Positions 34,682-46,387 of a stretch of DNA of 64,000 nt are shown piece after piece. The notes beneath the pieces are model-generated. The model did no database searches. It was not told the DNA's origin and saw only the letters and a program-made list of their open reading frames with translations. Made by a program: the position numbers and the translations under genes. The stretch is from Miscanthus floridulus (lineage: Eukaryota; Streptophyta; Magnoliopsida; Poales; Poaceae), in contig NC_089595.1 in assembly GCF_019320115.1 (NCBI RefSeq), positions 112,980,461 through 113,044,460 of the forward strand, written 5' to 3'. Each line of letters opens with the position of its first letter. Position 1 is the first letter of the stretch.

Positions 34682-35754
34682 GTTGGCGTGTAGCATTCTG
34701 GACAGTGTGACGCACGATCGATCTGTCTGGTACGTGCATGCATCTCAGGATCGTCTGACAGCCCTTTGGAACGTACACGGCCCGGCCGGTACACAGGCCA
34801 GGTGTTCATTTCGTGCAAGTTTTGTCCCGTGACAACTCATCAACGCTGCTATTTTCGCACCAAATGCATGCATGTGCGTTTCCAATTCCGGGTACCACCA
34901 ATTCATTGGAACGCAGGAATTTTACTATATAGAATTTTTACAGGAAATTAAAAAGTCTTCCGTTCCAAATGAAACCTTTGTTTTACGGGTTATCCTTATC
35001 CCAAAGTTACTCACGAAATTAATAAGTTTATTTATATATGATTTTTACTTTTACGGACTATATAGCCTGCTTGCATTGTACTCCGCCCGTTACTGAAATT
35101 TTGGGCTGCATGCCAGCTGATAATACTACTATACTATTCCCTCCTGTACTGTGTGGCTAGAGTTTAGACTCGATGTGGATTTTAGAACAAGCGACGACGA
35201 CACTGATATTGAGAACAGACTCGATGTGGTTTCAGGTGCTGTGTCGGCAAATGATGTCTGGATTAGGAAATTCAGACGAAATTCATCTGTAGTAATGTTG
35301 AGCTAACTTATTCAGAAATACTTTTTTAGTCACGGAACAGTGTTTTTTCTTATAATATTTCAACGTAAACTAAATTTCAGCATAAACGAACGGGATACAC
35401 ATTCACACGCGCGTCCTTGTCGGACACTTGTGCTAAGCTGTATTTTTTTTTAAAAAAAAAGTTTGTATGGAGGAAAATCTCAATCCAGCCGGCTGCCGAC
35501 GACCTGTAGCGTTCATGGACTGTACTGACTACTGCGCATATATGACACGTCCAAAACAGAAGAAGCTCAGGTAATTTCAGCACTCTTTCATATTCACATG
35601 ATGGGGAATACAAAAATAATATAAATACTTATCGCTTAACATACGCATTCCATTTCTCCTAGTACTAAATACTTTTTTTTCTACTAAAAGAATTAAAGTC
35701 CTATGTGCATGCCTATCTACTCTAGGAGTAAATAAAAATAAGTTAACAACACCA
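34682..35754. other. Intergenic, downstream of the glutaredoxin gene
   Basis: AT-rich sequence with no coding feature. It includes the probable 3' flank of the minus-strand glutaredoxin gene. Confidence 0.45.
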
Positions 35755-35861
35755 TCATCGTTTCATTCCAAGCAAGGACAGGGAAACCAAAAAACACAAG
35801 AAGAAGAAGAAGATCTGACGATGGAGAGGCAAGAACGAACGAACGGCCTGGTCGCATCTCA

Positions 35862-36332
35862 TCAGAGCCACAGCGCGCCGGCGTCCTTGAGTATGGGCAC
35901 GAGGTCGCCGGAGATGTGCACGGCCATGAGCCGGTCGAGGCCCCCGAGGAGCCTGCCCCCGACGAACACCGCCGGGAGGGCGACGTCGCCGCCGCCGCCG
36001 CCGTCGACGACTCCAGCGAGTTCCGCCTCGGCGTCGGCGACCTCGTACACGGCGGGGTTGACCCCGAGCCCCTGCAGCAGCCGCTTCACCACGTGGCTGA
36101 GGCAGCACCCGCGCCTCCCCACCACGAGCACAGGGCACTCCGCCACCGCCCGCCGCACCTCCTCCTCCCTCGCCGCTACCTCCGCCTCCGCCTCCGCCTC
36201 AGCCGCCGGCGCCGGCTGCTGCTGCTGCGCACCCGCAAGCAGTCTCTCCTCCGCTACCGCCGCCTCGACGCCCATCGCCGGCGCGGGCCGCGGCCACGGC
36301 CGGCCGGCGCTGTACGGGATGGCCTGGTACAT
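35862..36332 (-). CDS. CC-type glutaredoxin (ROXY class)
   Basis: A 156-aa single-exon protein of the plant-specific class III glutaredoxins. Residues 1-60 are an Ala/Glu/Gln-rich leader. The thioredoxin fold runs from about 61 (VRRAVAECPVLVVGRRGCCLS) to the end. The active site is CCLS at 76-79, preceded by Gly; the usual TVPAVFVGG segment reads ALPAVFVGGRLLGG, keeping the cis-Pro and the GG turn. The C-terminal ALWL is the motif by which ROXY proteins contact TGA bZIP factors, with roles in organ development and stress or nitrate responses. They act in nucleus and cytosol. A Gly-rich insert (DGGGGGD) lies before the cis-Pro. No introns, GC-rich, as usual for the grass family. Confidence 0.9.
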   Translation of the reverse strand: MYQAIPYSAGRPWPRPAPAMGVEAAVAEERLLAGAQQQQPAPAAEAEAEAEVAAREEEVRRAVAECPVLVVGRRGCCLSHVVKRLLQGLGVNPAVYEVADAEAELAGVVDGGGGGDVALPAVFVGGRLLGGLDRLMAVHISGDLVPILKDAGALWL

Positions 36333-36470
36333 TATTCCTCTCCTTCCTGTTCCTGGCGCTCGCCGCGAGCTGCACGGCGTCCTTTTTCCGGGTTCGGTTG
36401 GGAGCTAGCAGGTGCGACTTGTGTGGGCGTCGTCGTTGTGATGAGCAGGGCGGGCAGGAGGAGTAGCCTG

Positions 36471-36480
36471 ATATATAAAG
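36471..36480 (-). promoter_or_regulatory. TATA box of the glutaredoxin gene
   Basis: Minus-sense CTTTATATAT, about 140 bases upstream of the start codon. Confidence 0.5.
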
Positions 36481-37640
36481 GGCGGTGAGGTCAGCAGGGG
36501 GCGGGGATGGCGTCATCCGGTGGTGGGGGAGGGCCGGAGAGGACGACGGCGACCGCGGGGTTCGCGCCAACCGCGGCGCGCGGGCCGTGGGTGGCGTGGC
36601 GGGGCGTCAGCCGCGGTTGAGGTGGTTCGGTGGGTCCGTCAGGCCCCCCGGTCCCCTGGTCGGGACGGCCGGTCCGTGACGGCAGCACGTGGGTGAGGGG
36701 GAGTCTGACGGGGGCGCGGCCAACGCGCAGCGCGTGGGAGGGGACGTGGTTGGTGACGATACTGCGGCCACGCCGTGGGGCCACCGTGACGGCGGCCGCC
36801 GGCAACTTGGCAACAGGGGAGTCGTGGAAGCTTTGGAGTTGTATCAGCAGTGCTGTGACGCGTCAGGATAAGGCAAATAGTGTTGTGACTACGTTGTCAG
36901 ACATTTTAAAATTGATATTCGCCATTTGAAAATCCTGAATTTTGAAATGTAAGAAAATAAAAGGAATATTTAGGACTATAAATGACTCCATTGAAAAGAT
37001 TTATCCTGAATTTGTTTTCTATGAAGTTCTTTAGAGTTCACATGGTAACTGTAACTTTTGTATGGACCATGCCAACTTTTGAGTTCTTTCAAAAATTCTA
37101 AAATTTAAATTTTAAAATATGAGAACTTAAAAAATGGTACTCTAAATATTTTTAAACGAAAAGCATGTCAACTATAAAGTTGTAGATCTTATTGAGATCT
37201 ACAATTCTATATGAATATCATCTTCATCCAATTTCACATGTAAAAGCTATGAATTTTTGAACAGCTATTATGGATTGGGTAGAATAGCCAGGGGTTGGGT
37301 TGATACAAACTATTAGTTTAAAAGGTAAAGTGTCTAGGAGCTAATTACCGTAATTGAAAGTATCCTCTAGCAAAGACAACATCCAGTAGTATCCATCAAC
37401 AATGAAGGATGTCCTACGATAGATTTACCTGTAGATATATCTGGACATGTAGGACTAGTTACTTTCATAGGCCAGTGTAATTGTGAGAAATCCGCCATCC
37501 ATCTGTTAAAAGGGGGTGTTGGATCCTATGTCTAAAAATTAATCCTAGGTTTTGGATCCCAAATAGAAAGCCAAAACCCGGGTTAGTAATGGGCTAATAG
37601 GAGCCGATAAGGATTAATTGATGGTTAGAGCCCATAGCTC
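36481..37640. other. Upstream region of the glutaredoxin gene
   Basis: GC-rich to about 36800, then AT-rich. Overlapping open frames in the GC-rich part show no protein family. A small perfect hairpin (TTGTAGATCT at 37180-37189, inverted at 37195-37204) is present. Confidence 0.4.
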
Positions 37641-37643
37641 TTA

Positions 37644-37930
37644 GAGCATCTCCAAGAGCCTATATAAAATTTATTCTCTAAATCAACATTTGGAGAGTCA
37701 TTTGAGTAAAAATCGCTTTCTATATCGTTGTTGCCTCTAAGAGCTTTTCTATATCTTGTGCACAGTTTAGAGAGTCATCCTTGCTCTCCATCTTTGGCTA
37801 GCGAGAAATCCAGAATAGAGGATACCTATATTTGGATATCCAATTGAAGAGACTGTTGAAGGGTATTTTTTCACTAAAATCTTTATTCCTGTAAATTAGG
37901 AAGAATATAAAGAGTCTCTCGGAGATGCTC
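37644..37930. mobile_element. Tourist-like MITE with TTA duplication
   Basis: Starts GAGCATCTCCAAGAG and ends inverted CTCTCGGAGATGCTC, flanked by TTA on each side (37641-37643 and 37931-37933). The 287-bp AT-rich interior has no coding capacity. TTA duplications fit PIF/Harbinger. Confidence 0.7.
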
Positions 37931-37933
37931 TTA

Positions 37934-38603
37934 TTAGCCTATGTTTAATCTATTTCCAGACGACCTTCAATTCCTGGGAGGCTCGAAACCAAACACACCT
38001 TTAGTATTGAGATCCAAAACCTCCATGGTCTATTTTGGTTGCCTCACAAGACCTGGGGAAAACCTAGCAAAGTAGGTTTTGGTTATTTGCTTATCACTGG
38101 TTTAGAAAAGCCATCGTAGTATAACATAATAGAAAGGGAAATTATTTATATACTCTGAAGTTCGCTCGTTGTTTATATAACTAATAAGTATAGTATTGGT
38201 TTGATAATTGCTTTAAATCTGACTAAGGCCTAAGAGTAAACAAAGAACTATTGAAATATACGTGCACAAAATAAACATTATAATGATGCCTGCTTATTAC
38301 ATTTATCTTATGTCTTGGCACGCGCAACCAAACATGATATATTTTTAGAAAGGCTATACAATACTACAAGCTACTATACATCCTCGTATCCATCCAACCT
38401 AGCTTTGCTCATACGAGCTGATCATACAACCAACCAAATAGGCCCATAGTAATAGGTTCATAGAATCACAGCACAGTACCATTGGATTAAGCCATGAGTT
38501 AATTAAACTTTTGTATTCCCTCTGTCTTCAGATAATGTAAGTTTTTAATGTATATATGAAGCCTTGTCCTAATAAAATAAAACATGGTGTATATTTCGAG
38601 ATG
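37934..38603. other. AT-rich intergenic DNA
   Basis: No gene supported. Confidence 0.45.
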
Positions 38604-38608
38604 GATAC

Positions 38609-39876
38609 TGTCGGTGCAGAAAGTGACCAACAAGTAAATATTTATAGTTTTGTCGTACGTTGTGATCGGAGGTGGCCTAGCACTCAATGACACAGGGTTT
38701 ATACTGGTTCAGGCAACGTGCCCTACGTCCAGTTTGAGTCGGTCGGTGACTTTATTCCTGAGCCCAGGTGCTCGAAGTTTGCAATGGGGTTACAAACGGA
38801 AAGGAGAAAGATGGAGGGTATAAGAGGTCCGGTCGGACTCCGGTCAGAAGGGCCGAGAGTGACGGGAGCCCCGCTATGAGCTAAATGTCCAAGCGTGTGC
38901 TTGTGGTTCGAACCTGACGGTTCTGCGGTTGTGTACCAGTGAACTTGATCGGTCTGAATCAATCTGAATGAACTTACCCTGTTGGGAGAGAGCGCATCCC
39001 CTTTTATAGATGAAGGGAATGGCCTTACAAGTGAGAGAGAGAGTACATATGATACTAAGCCTTGTTGCCCACGACGACATGTATAGGATGATGGTAGACG
39101 CCCATAATATTGTTTAAATGTCAAATACACGTGGGAGGTTGTGTTGTCTTCTTCGGATATGGCAGACGTCGGCGCCTATCACACTGTTGATACCGAAAGG
39201 TATGCAAGGGGTTTCACCATGTTCGCCTGGTACGGTAAATACCGGCGCACACAACATTGTCGATGCCCAGAGGCATGTGGGGGAGCCTTACCGTATGGGA
39301 GTTAATGGCGCCCACAATACTGTAGGGGAAAATGTCGGCGCCTACAACACTGTTTGGGCTCTGTTGTGCCAGGGAGGCTACAGAGTACTGTGTTTTGCAG
39401 GTGTATAGGGTACGGTCCCTGGTATTTGCGGTTTCACTTGTGCGCCCTGCCTTACTTTCTCCGTCCATTCCCTGGTCCTTACCGAGCGGGCGTCCCCAGT
39501 CGGTTAGTCCTAGTCGGCTCTGAATGTGCTAGTTGGAGAAGAGCAGTGAGCAGAGGTTTGGTGCATCCCCAGTCGGAGACGCGGGTCGGAGTCGGAAGTA
39601 GCGCTTTGGCCAGGCCTTCCGGTCGGAGAGGCCGTCCGGAGGCGGGCTGGAGACCGAAGCAAGCGCTCCGGTCGGAGAGGTGGTACGAAGTCGGAAACAG
39701 GTGTCGTTCCTCCTCGGCCATGCCTTCCGGTCGGTGATTGGATTGTCCTTTTCTGGCCTGTTGTTTAGGTACTTGGGTCAGCCCATGAGTTACGCGTTGT
39801 TTGCAATGTTGCCTGCTGGGCCGAGCCTCTGTTGGAAAGCCAGTCCGCGAGGGACCCCGGGTTTATGAACCCAACA
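38609..39876. mobile_element. Solo LTR with GATAC target duplication
   Basis: A 1268-bp LTR starts TGTCGGTG and ends CCCAACA, flanked by perfect 5-bp duplications GATAC (38604-38608 and 39877-39881). No internal region is present, so recombination between two LTRs has removed it. Termini and length resemble the LTR at 7662-8944. It contains repeated GCGCC-CACAA/ACAACACTGT phrases between 39170 and 39360. Confidence 0.85.
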
Positions 39877-40078
39877 GATACAATAGGGTCCATATAAATT
39901 TGGCCATTCGCGAAAGATGAAGAAGAAAAGAGAAAGAGAAGAAGACAAGCTACGGAAAGAGAAAAGAACAAGAAGAGAAGGGGAGAGGTGAATGAGCCCC
40001 TATAAACGCTCTGTTCGCCTTTTGACGCCAAGTAGTAACAGTAGGAGAATATTTCAATAGGATAATTTGGATCATTGA

Positions 40079-40416
40079 GGTGGTGTTTAAATCCAGTAGA
40101 TAAAGTTTAAGGGTACCGAGTGTTACACGGGGGGTGTCACATCGGAGTGTTCGACAGTAATAATAAAACAAATTACACATGTCTTTAGTAATCCGCGAGA
40201 CAAATTTATTAAGCCTAATTAATCCGTCACTAGCATATATGTACTGTAGCACCATATTATCAAATCATGAACTAATTATGTTTAAAAATTTTGTCTCGCA
40301 AAGTAGTCGCAATATGTGCAATTAGTTATTTTTTAGTCTATATTTAATACTTCATGTATATGTTAAATATCCGATATGATAGGGACTAAATTTTAGAGGC
40401 CAGAAACTAAACATGG
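40079..40416. mobile_element. Tourist-like MITE, second family
   Basis: Starts GGTGGTGTTTAAATCC and ends CCAGAAACTAAACATGG. The interior (GCGAGACAAATTTATTAAGCC, ATTAATCCGTCACTAGC) matches the copies at 23320 and 34351. Confidence 0.6.
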
Positions 40417-40683
40417 ATGACAGGACGAATCACCTGGAAATGCATGCATACGAAAATTTTAAATTTGGTCGAGGCAAAGATGACCTGGTGGTGGGATCGA
40501 CGCCGGGGCCACCAGACTTTTTCCTCGCAAATGATGGCGTCGGCAGATCAGATCAGAAAGCGGCGCCCACGTCTTCCCCCGTTGGTCGCCGGCCGGCCGC
40601 GCGCGATTTGCTGGCTGGCATTTCCAACTTCTCCACTTCTGACCGAGCGCTCGATTTCTTCGCGGTCGGTCGCTTCTTATGTA

Positions 40684-40970
40684 TTCCATCCGTTTTAAAA
40701 GGAGTACTGTGGATTCCTACATTCTAAACAAGATATACGGTTATTTTAGAAGAGAGAGTATATATTACTTTTAGGAGTTAGTCAATTTTAAGCTAGACGT
40801 ACTAGATTTGTATAAAACATTATCAGTATTTATATCTCCAAATAACTTCACTGTGAAAACTTGCAGTTAATTAGTATCATAAATATTGGTAATTTATATA
40901 TTCAGTTAGATTTTTTTGGTTGTTTTTTTTTGGGAAAATGATATGTCTATTAAAAAAAAGATGAAGGGAG
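40684..40970. mobile_element. Stowaway-type MITE
   Basis: Starts TTCCATCCGTTTTAAAA and ends inverted AGATGAAGGGAG, flanked by TA on both sides. AT-rich interior. Confidence 0.7.
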
Positions 40971-40972
40971 TA

Positions 40973-42413
40973 TGTACCTGTACAGTATAGTACGTGTTTC
41001 TGAAGTCAGATTTGAGCTAGCTGTGGACTACTCCACCTCGTCTCGAATATGATGGAAATGGACCAGATCAAATTAATTTATTAGCTAGCAGATCGCTGAC
41101 GCTGTGTGCGTGGCAGCATATCATGCATACGTGCGGCGATCACGCGTGACGTCGTCGCGCGCGTTGCGTGCGTTGGATCTGTTGGCCTGTTCCTCTCGTC
41201 CGGCGGATAAGATTGTGGCTACTCGGCCGGGCATCAACCAGAATATGGTTCCAAAACCAAACAAGATCTAGTCATTGTTCGTTTCGCTGAAAAAACAAGC
41301 TGAAACTTTGTTCCGACTGATTTGTTGTGAGAGAAAAATACTGTTTTGATTGAAAAAGCAAGCTGAAAAAGACGAATTATAAGAGGAGCGAACATGACCG
41401 GTATAATTAACCTGGTTCGGTCATTGATCCGGGGATGCGTGCGTACGTATTGACGCGTATGAATTTGGAAGGATTGGTTCCCGTGAAAACTGCTGCGTGT
41501 CTTGTGCAAAATTTCTTATAATGTGGAAATTGCGGTAGCTTTAGCTAGCTTCTTTGCAAAACCTTCTCTTTAATTTGCTTGCTGACACCGTGATTTTATC
41601 GATCGATCGGCTAATTTCGTACCGGCGGCACATAATATGCAGTAGGCGCGGTGCGGTAGCTTCTGCCTTCTAGAAACAACGGGTTTCACGTTAGCACAGC
41701 TCCTAGCTAGCTTCAATATTTTTTAAAAGAATTTCCAACAAATCATTAATTCGCCTCTGCGTTTCCTTCAGAATCACTGAACCTGCGAGGACGACCAAAC
41801 ACGCCGTTCAGAAACTGGACACGCACACGAAAACGTACATGTTAACCTCACGTCACCGAAGCGTGCAGTGTGGAGTACGTGCATGCACGACGCACAACCG
41901 CCACGTCACAATACGGCAAATTGAGTGTCGTGTCTGAACCGCCTGCATCATGATGACGGAGACACGAGTACGTGTGATAAAGAGAAAACAATGAAGAAAG
42001 GGGAAAATTAATGAACACTATCTAACTAGTAGTACTAGTAGTACTAAATAGTAAAATATGTTTATACCGCAGGGTATCTTCAATTGCTTCGAAATCATTT
42101 TGTTAATAAAATAAAAGATACATGAAACGTGAATACATTTATACAACTTTTTTATGTTCTGAGCATGCAATTAGTTTAAGTAATTGTTGATCAAATCAAA
42201 GTTTGCAGCTAGCGTGTAGTACTTATTTTGATCATGCTAGCGTGTAGTACTAGAGTAGCAGAACAAATGAGCTGCTCAATCGTAATCGCTCGCTTCTCAC
42301 GTGCAGGATGGATATACATACATCTGCATCCTACGAATGCCAACTCGATCAAGGAGGGATTATAGTGGAGTACTAGTATACTACGTAGGAGTATATAATT
42401 CTCTCGTATAATA
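40973..42413. other. Intergenic with a short MITE
   Basis: TGTTCGTTTCGCT at 41276 and inverted GAGCGAACA ending at 41394 bound a 119-bp hAT-like MITE. The remainder is AT-rich without a gene. Confidence 0.45.
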
Positions 42414-43415
42414 TACTCCCTCGGTCAAGAAAACATACAACTATGGGTTACGTGTAGAAAAAGTAGTTCATGTTTGACCAAGTTTTTAGTGAATAATATT
42501 CATATTTATGGCCCTAAATCAATTTATTATAAAAATATATTTCATAATTAATCAAATGATATTTATTTGTTATCATAAATATTGATACCTTTTTATCTAT
42601 AATTAGTCAAACTCAAGATACTAAAACGTGACATTGTGTTAGAATGGCATGTGGGTGAGGCTTCATCTCCTCCTCTACCCCGAGTGCCCCCAACGAACGA
42701 CTCAGGGGCGTCTCGCCAGCCGCCCCAGCACCTCCCCGCTTCCACCTCCTCTCCGGCGAGCGGCGGCGACCCAAAAAAAGGGTTCCATCGCAGCCTTCTT
42801 CCTTCCCCTGCTCCCCTCTTCCTCTCCTTCACCACCTATCTTTTCTGGTGGCTTCTCCGACGACGGGGTCGGTCGGCGGGCCAGATTCAGGGCTCTCGAG
42901 TCCGGATCTGCCCTCACCCTCCCCGGCTGCTCGACAGGCGCAGTCACCCATGCTTGTGCTGCCCAGGTTCGCTTCGGCCATGGTGGGGTCGGCCGCCCTT
43001 GGCTTCTCCGGCGGCCAGGGCGGCTGGTGTGCCAGATCCAGGCTCCCCGGGGCCAGATCAGCCCTCCCCTTCACTGGATCTGTGACGGACGCGGTCACTC
43101 ATGCTCGTCTTGTCTGGGGTCGCGCCGCGCGTGGTGGAGCCTGCGTCGGGCGCCTCTCTTCTGGCCGGCCTGTGCGCGGCTGTTAGGCGGCTTGTGGTTG
43201 GCGCGGCTCACTTGGGTCAATCTGTGGCTAGGGCGGGCACCCTCACCCTGCCGGCCCATGGCTGCGGTGACTGGACGCCTCCTCTAGACGGCCCGTGCGC
43301 GGCTGCACAGCTAGCCCGAGGCTGGGGCGATCGGCCTCCCCCAGCAGCAGGTGTTGAGACGCTTGCCGGGGAGGGACCGGGGACGAGGCGGCTGTGGCCT
43401 GTTGGGGCTCATAGG

Positions 43416-45341
43416 TGAAAGGTCCTAATGGCTAGAGGGGGTGAATAGCCTAATAAAAATTTCTACAACAACACTTAACCAAAGGGTTAGACAATTATGA
43501 GGCGAAGCAAGTGTTGCGCTAGCCTACTCAAAATGCAAGCCACATACCACAATTCTAGTTTAGATAGTGTCAATTCACATAAGAGCAATGACACTACCCT
43601 ATGTTAGTGTGCTCTCAAAGGCTAACTAAAGAGCCACACCAACCAAGCATGCAAGCTCTCACAACTAGCTACACTAAAGAGCTTGTCAACTAGTTTGCGG
43701 TAAAGTAAAGAGAGTGATCAAGAGAGTTATACCGCCGTGTAGATGAATGAACCAATCAATCACGAAGATGAATAACAATGATGACCAATCACCTCGGAAT
43801 TAATGATGAACACAATGATTTTTACCGAGGTTCACTTGCTTGCCGGCAAGCTAGTCCTCGTTGTGGCGATTCACTCACTTGAAGGTTCACGCGCTAATTG
43901 GCTTCACACGCCAAACCCTCAATAGGGTGCCGCACAACCAACACAAGATAAGGATCACACAAGCCACGAGCAATCCACTAGAGTACCTTTTGGTACTCCG
44001 CCGGGGAAAGGTCAAGAACCCCTCACAATCACCACGATCGGAGCCGGAGACAATCACCACCCTCTGCTCAACGATCCTCGCTGCTCCAAGCCGTCTAGGT
44101 GGCAGCAACCACCAAGAGTAACAAGCGAAATCCACAGCAAAACACGAACATCAAGTGCCTCTAGATGCAATCACTCAAGCAATGCACTTGGATTCACTCC
44201 CAATCTCACTAAGATGATGAATCAATGATGGAAATGAGTGGGAGGGCTTTTGCTAAGCTGACAAGGTTGCTATGTCAATGAAAATGTGCAAGAGGGTGAG
44301 CTTGAGCCGGCCATGGGACTTAAATAGAAGCCCCCCCCCCACGAAATAGAGCCGTTAGACCCCTTCACTGGGCGAAACACGCTCTGACCGGACGCTCCGG
44401 TCATACTGACCGGACGCTGGCCCTCAGCGTCTGGTCGCCCGATGGACGCCACGCGTCACCGGCTTCAAACGCTGTTCGTTAGATTTGAACGGCTACGAAG
44501 CTGACCGGACGCTCCGGTAAAACTGACCGGACGCTGAAGCCCCAGCGTCCGGTCGTTTCCAGTAAGCTCCCTGAGGCATATTTTTTTCGACCGGACGCGT
44601 CTGGTCCACCTTGACCGGACACAGACCAGCGTCCGGTGCAATACCCTCGGTACTGTGCAGACCCGTCAGTTTGACCGGACGCAGCCTTTCAGCGTCCGGT
44701 CACTGCGTGACCCAGCGTCCGGTCAGTAGACCGACGCCAGCATCATTTTGACCAACTCTATTTCAATTCTAACTTCTTCAACCTTGCTCAAATGTGCCAA
44801 CCACCAAGAATTTGCATCCGGCGCAATAGAAAATAGGCATTCCATTTTCCCGAAAGCGTCGAATCCCCAAACCCATCTCAACCCTGCAAACACCATCTTC
44901 TTTGTAAATGTGCCAACACCACCAAGTATATCACCTTGTGCACATGTGTTAGCGTATTTTCACAAATATTTTTAAGGGTGTTAGCACTCCACTAGATCCT
45001 AAATGCACATGCAATGAGTTAGAGCATCTAGTGGCACTTTGATAACCGTATTCTGATACGAGTTCCACCCCTCTTAATAGTACGGCTATCAAACTTAAAT
45101 GTGATCACACTCTCTAAGTGTCTTGATCACCAAAATAAAATAGCTCCTACAAAATATACCTTTGCCTTGAGCTTTTTGTTTTTCTCTTTCTTCTTTCTAA
45201 GTCGAAGCACTTGACCATCATCATGCTATGATCTTCATTTGCTTCACCACTTGGAGTGTACTACCTATCTCATGATCACTTGATAAACTAGGTTAGTACT
45301 TAGGGTTTCATCAATTCACCAAAACCAAACTAGAGCTTTCA
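43416..45341 (-). mobile_element. Solo LTR of a copia-type element
   Basis: Read on the minus strand it starts TGAAAGCTCTAGTTTGG and ends GGACCTTTCA. It is 1926 bp long and flanked by perfect 5-bp duplications ATAGG (43411-43415 and 45342-45346). It carries many ACCGGACGC motifs on both strands between about 44380 and 44730, and a C-run near 44331. No internal coding region remains. The motif cluster links it to the LTRs at 1567 and 6457. Confidence 0.88.
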
Positions 45342-45856
45342 ATAGGTGCGTGCATAGCGGCAGGTGCCCTGCTGGTCCGCTCCCTTTCCGGTGGCTGGCG
45401 GGTTCCTTGCCGGCATTGTTATGGTGTAGAGCTTGCTGCGGACATGGTGCCCGTGCTGCTGGTTTCATCCCTTTGCCGTCGGTGCCAGCGCTATGGGTGC
45501 CATGGGTAGCCTACGTCGGTGGACGTACAGCTGGGAGAAAACCCTGCCCAATAGCCTCCATGCCGGCGGCGATGGCGGGCTGCGTCATCTACCTTCTTGA
45601 AGGCGTCGTCGAAGTTTCTGTTCATCGAAGGTAGGATGGGGGCGAAAGACCTGCTCCAATGCTTTATCCAGCGTTGTGCGTCTGCGGATGTCTATGTCCT
45701 TCCTGAAGGCATCGCTGGAGCACTTCTGCGGCCCATCTCCCGCTACTCTCGTCGGAGTTGCTCCTTCCTGTGTTGTGCCTGTGTGTGCCTCATGCTCCTC
45801 CTCGCATTGGTCTGTCCAGCCTGCTTGATGTTGTCGTTGTTGTTTGGTCCTTCGTA

Positions 45857-46105
45857 GCGGATGCTTTGCCGCTGTCACTCGCCTTCGACGAATGCTTTGT
45901 CGTTGTTGCTGCTCGGGCGGATGCTTTGTCGCCGTTGTCACTTCTGGTGCCCCCCCCTCATGCAGGCTGCTGAGGGCGTGATGGCTCCCCTTCCTTGCGG
46001 ATACTTTGTCGCGTTCTCTCTAGAGGATGCTTTGCCGCCGTGTCGCTTGGGCGGATACTTAGCCGCCGTAGTCGCGTCTCTTCTTGGTGGATGCTTTGCC
46101 ACCGC
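45857..46105 (+). repeat. Degenerate tandem repeat GCGGATGCTTTGCCGCC
   Basis: About seven copies of a phrase like GCGGATGCTTTGTCGCCG occur at roughly 30-bp spacing or multiples of it (near 45857, 45888, 45918, 45998, 46023, 46053 and 46087). They lie within the LINE-type insertion. In one frame the repeat would encode ADALP/ADALS-like units, but stops occur and no gene is supported. Confidence 0.6.
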
Positions 46106-46387
46106 AGCTTCATCTCCTTTTTTTTGGCAGCCTTGTGTTGATATATTTTCTTCGCAGGTTCAATAGGTTAGGTTTGTGGTGGAGGACATCTCCTTATCGT
46201 CTTTCTTTCTGTTTGTTGTTTAGGTTCCTAATCACTTTTTATGTGGTTTTGTAACCTGCACTATAGATGTACACGTAGTTGCGTTGTGTACGTCGTTCTT
46301 TCGGATCCTTTTTTTTAATGAAATACACGTGAAGCCGTGTTCTAGAAAAAAAAAGTTAGAATGGTATATTTTCATGGACGGAGGGAG

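Larger units (their letters stand above)
42648..46354 (+). mobile_element. LINE-type retroinsertion with no reverse transcriptase
   Basis: Flanked by a perfect 10-bp duplication GTTAGAATGG (42638-42647 and 46355-46364). Its 3' end is TCTAGAAAAAAAAA, a LINE-like poly-A tail, preceded by TTTAATGAAATACACGTG, a common ending of grass LINEs. Without the internal solo LTR it is about 1.78 kb. The 5' half is GC-rich (CTCC and CCGG rich, like a LINE leader). I find no endonuclease or RT, so it is a non-autonomous LINE or a retrocopied transcript. A degenerate repeat array lies at 45857-46105. Confidence 0.75.
42416..46387. mobile_element. Stowaway-type MITE split by a nested insertion
   Basis: The left part (42416-42647) starts CTCCCTCGGTCAAG after TA. 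The right part (46365-46387) ends GGACGGAGGGAG. Together they make about 255 bp, the size of the intact Stowaway copies in this window. The interruption is a LINE-type insertion with its own duplication. The right-hand TA has mutated to CA. Confidence 0.75.

Noticed and set aside
42636..43418. GC-rich open frames of up to 212 codons
   Set aside because: They overlap each other in several frames and lie in a retroinsertion leader. No family motif.
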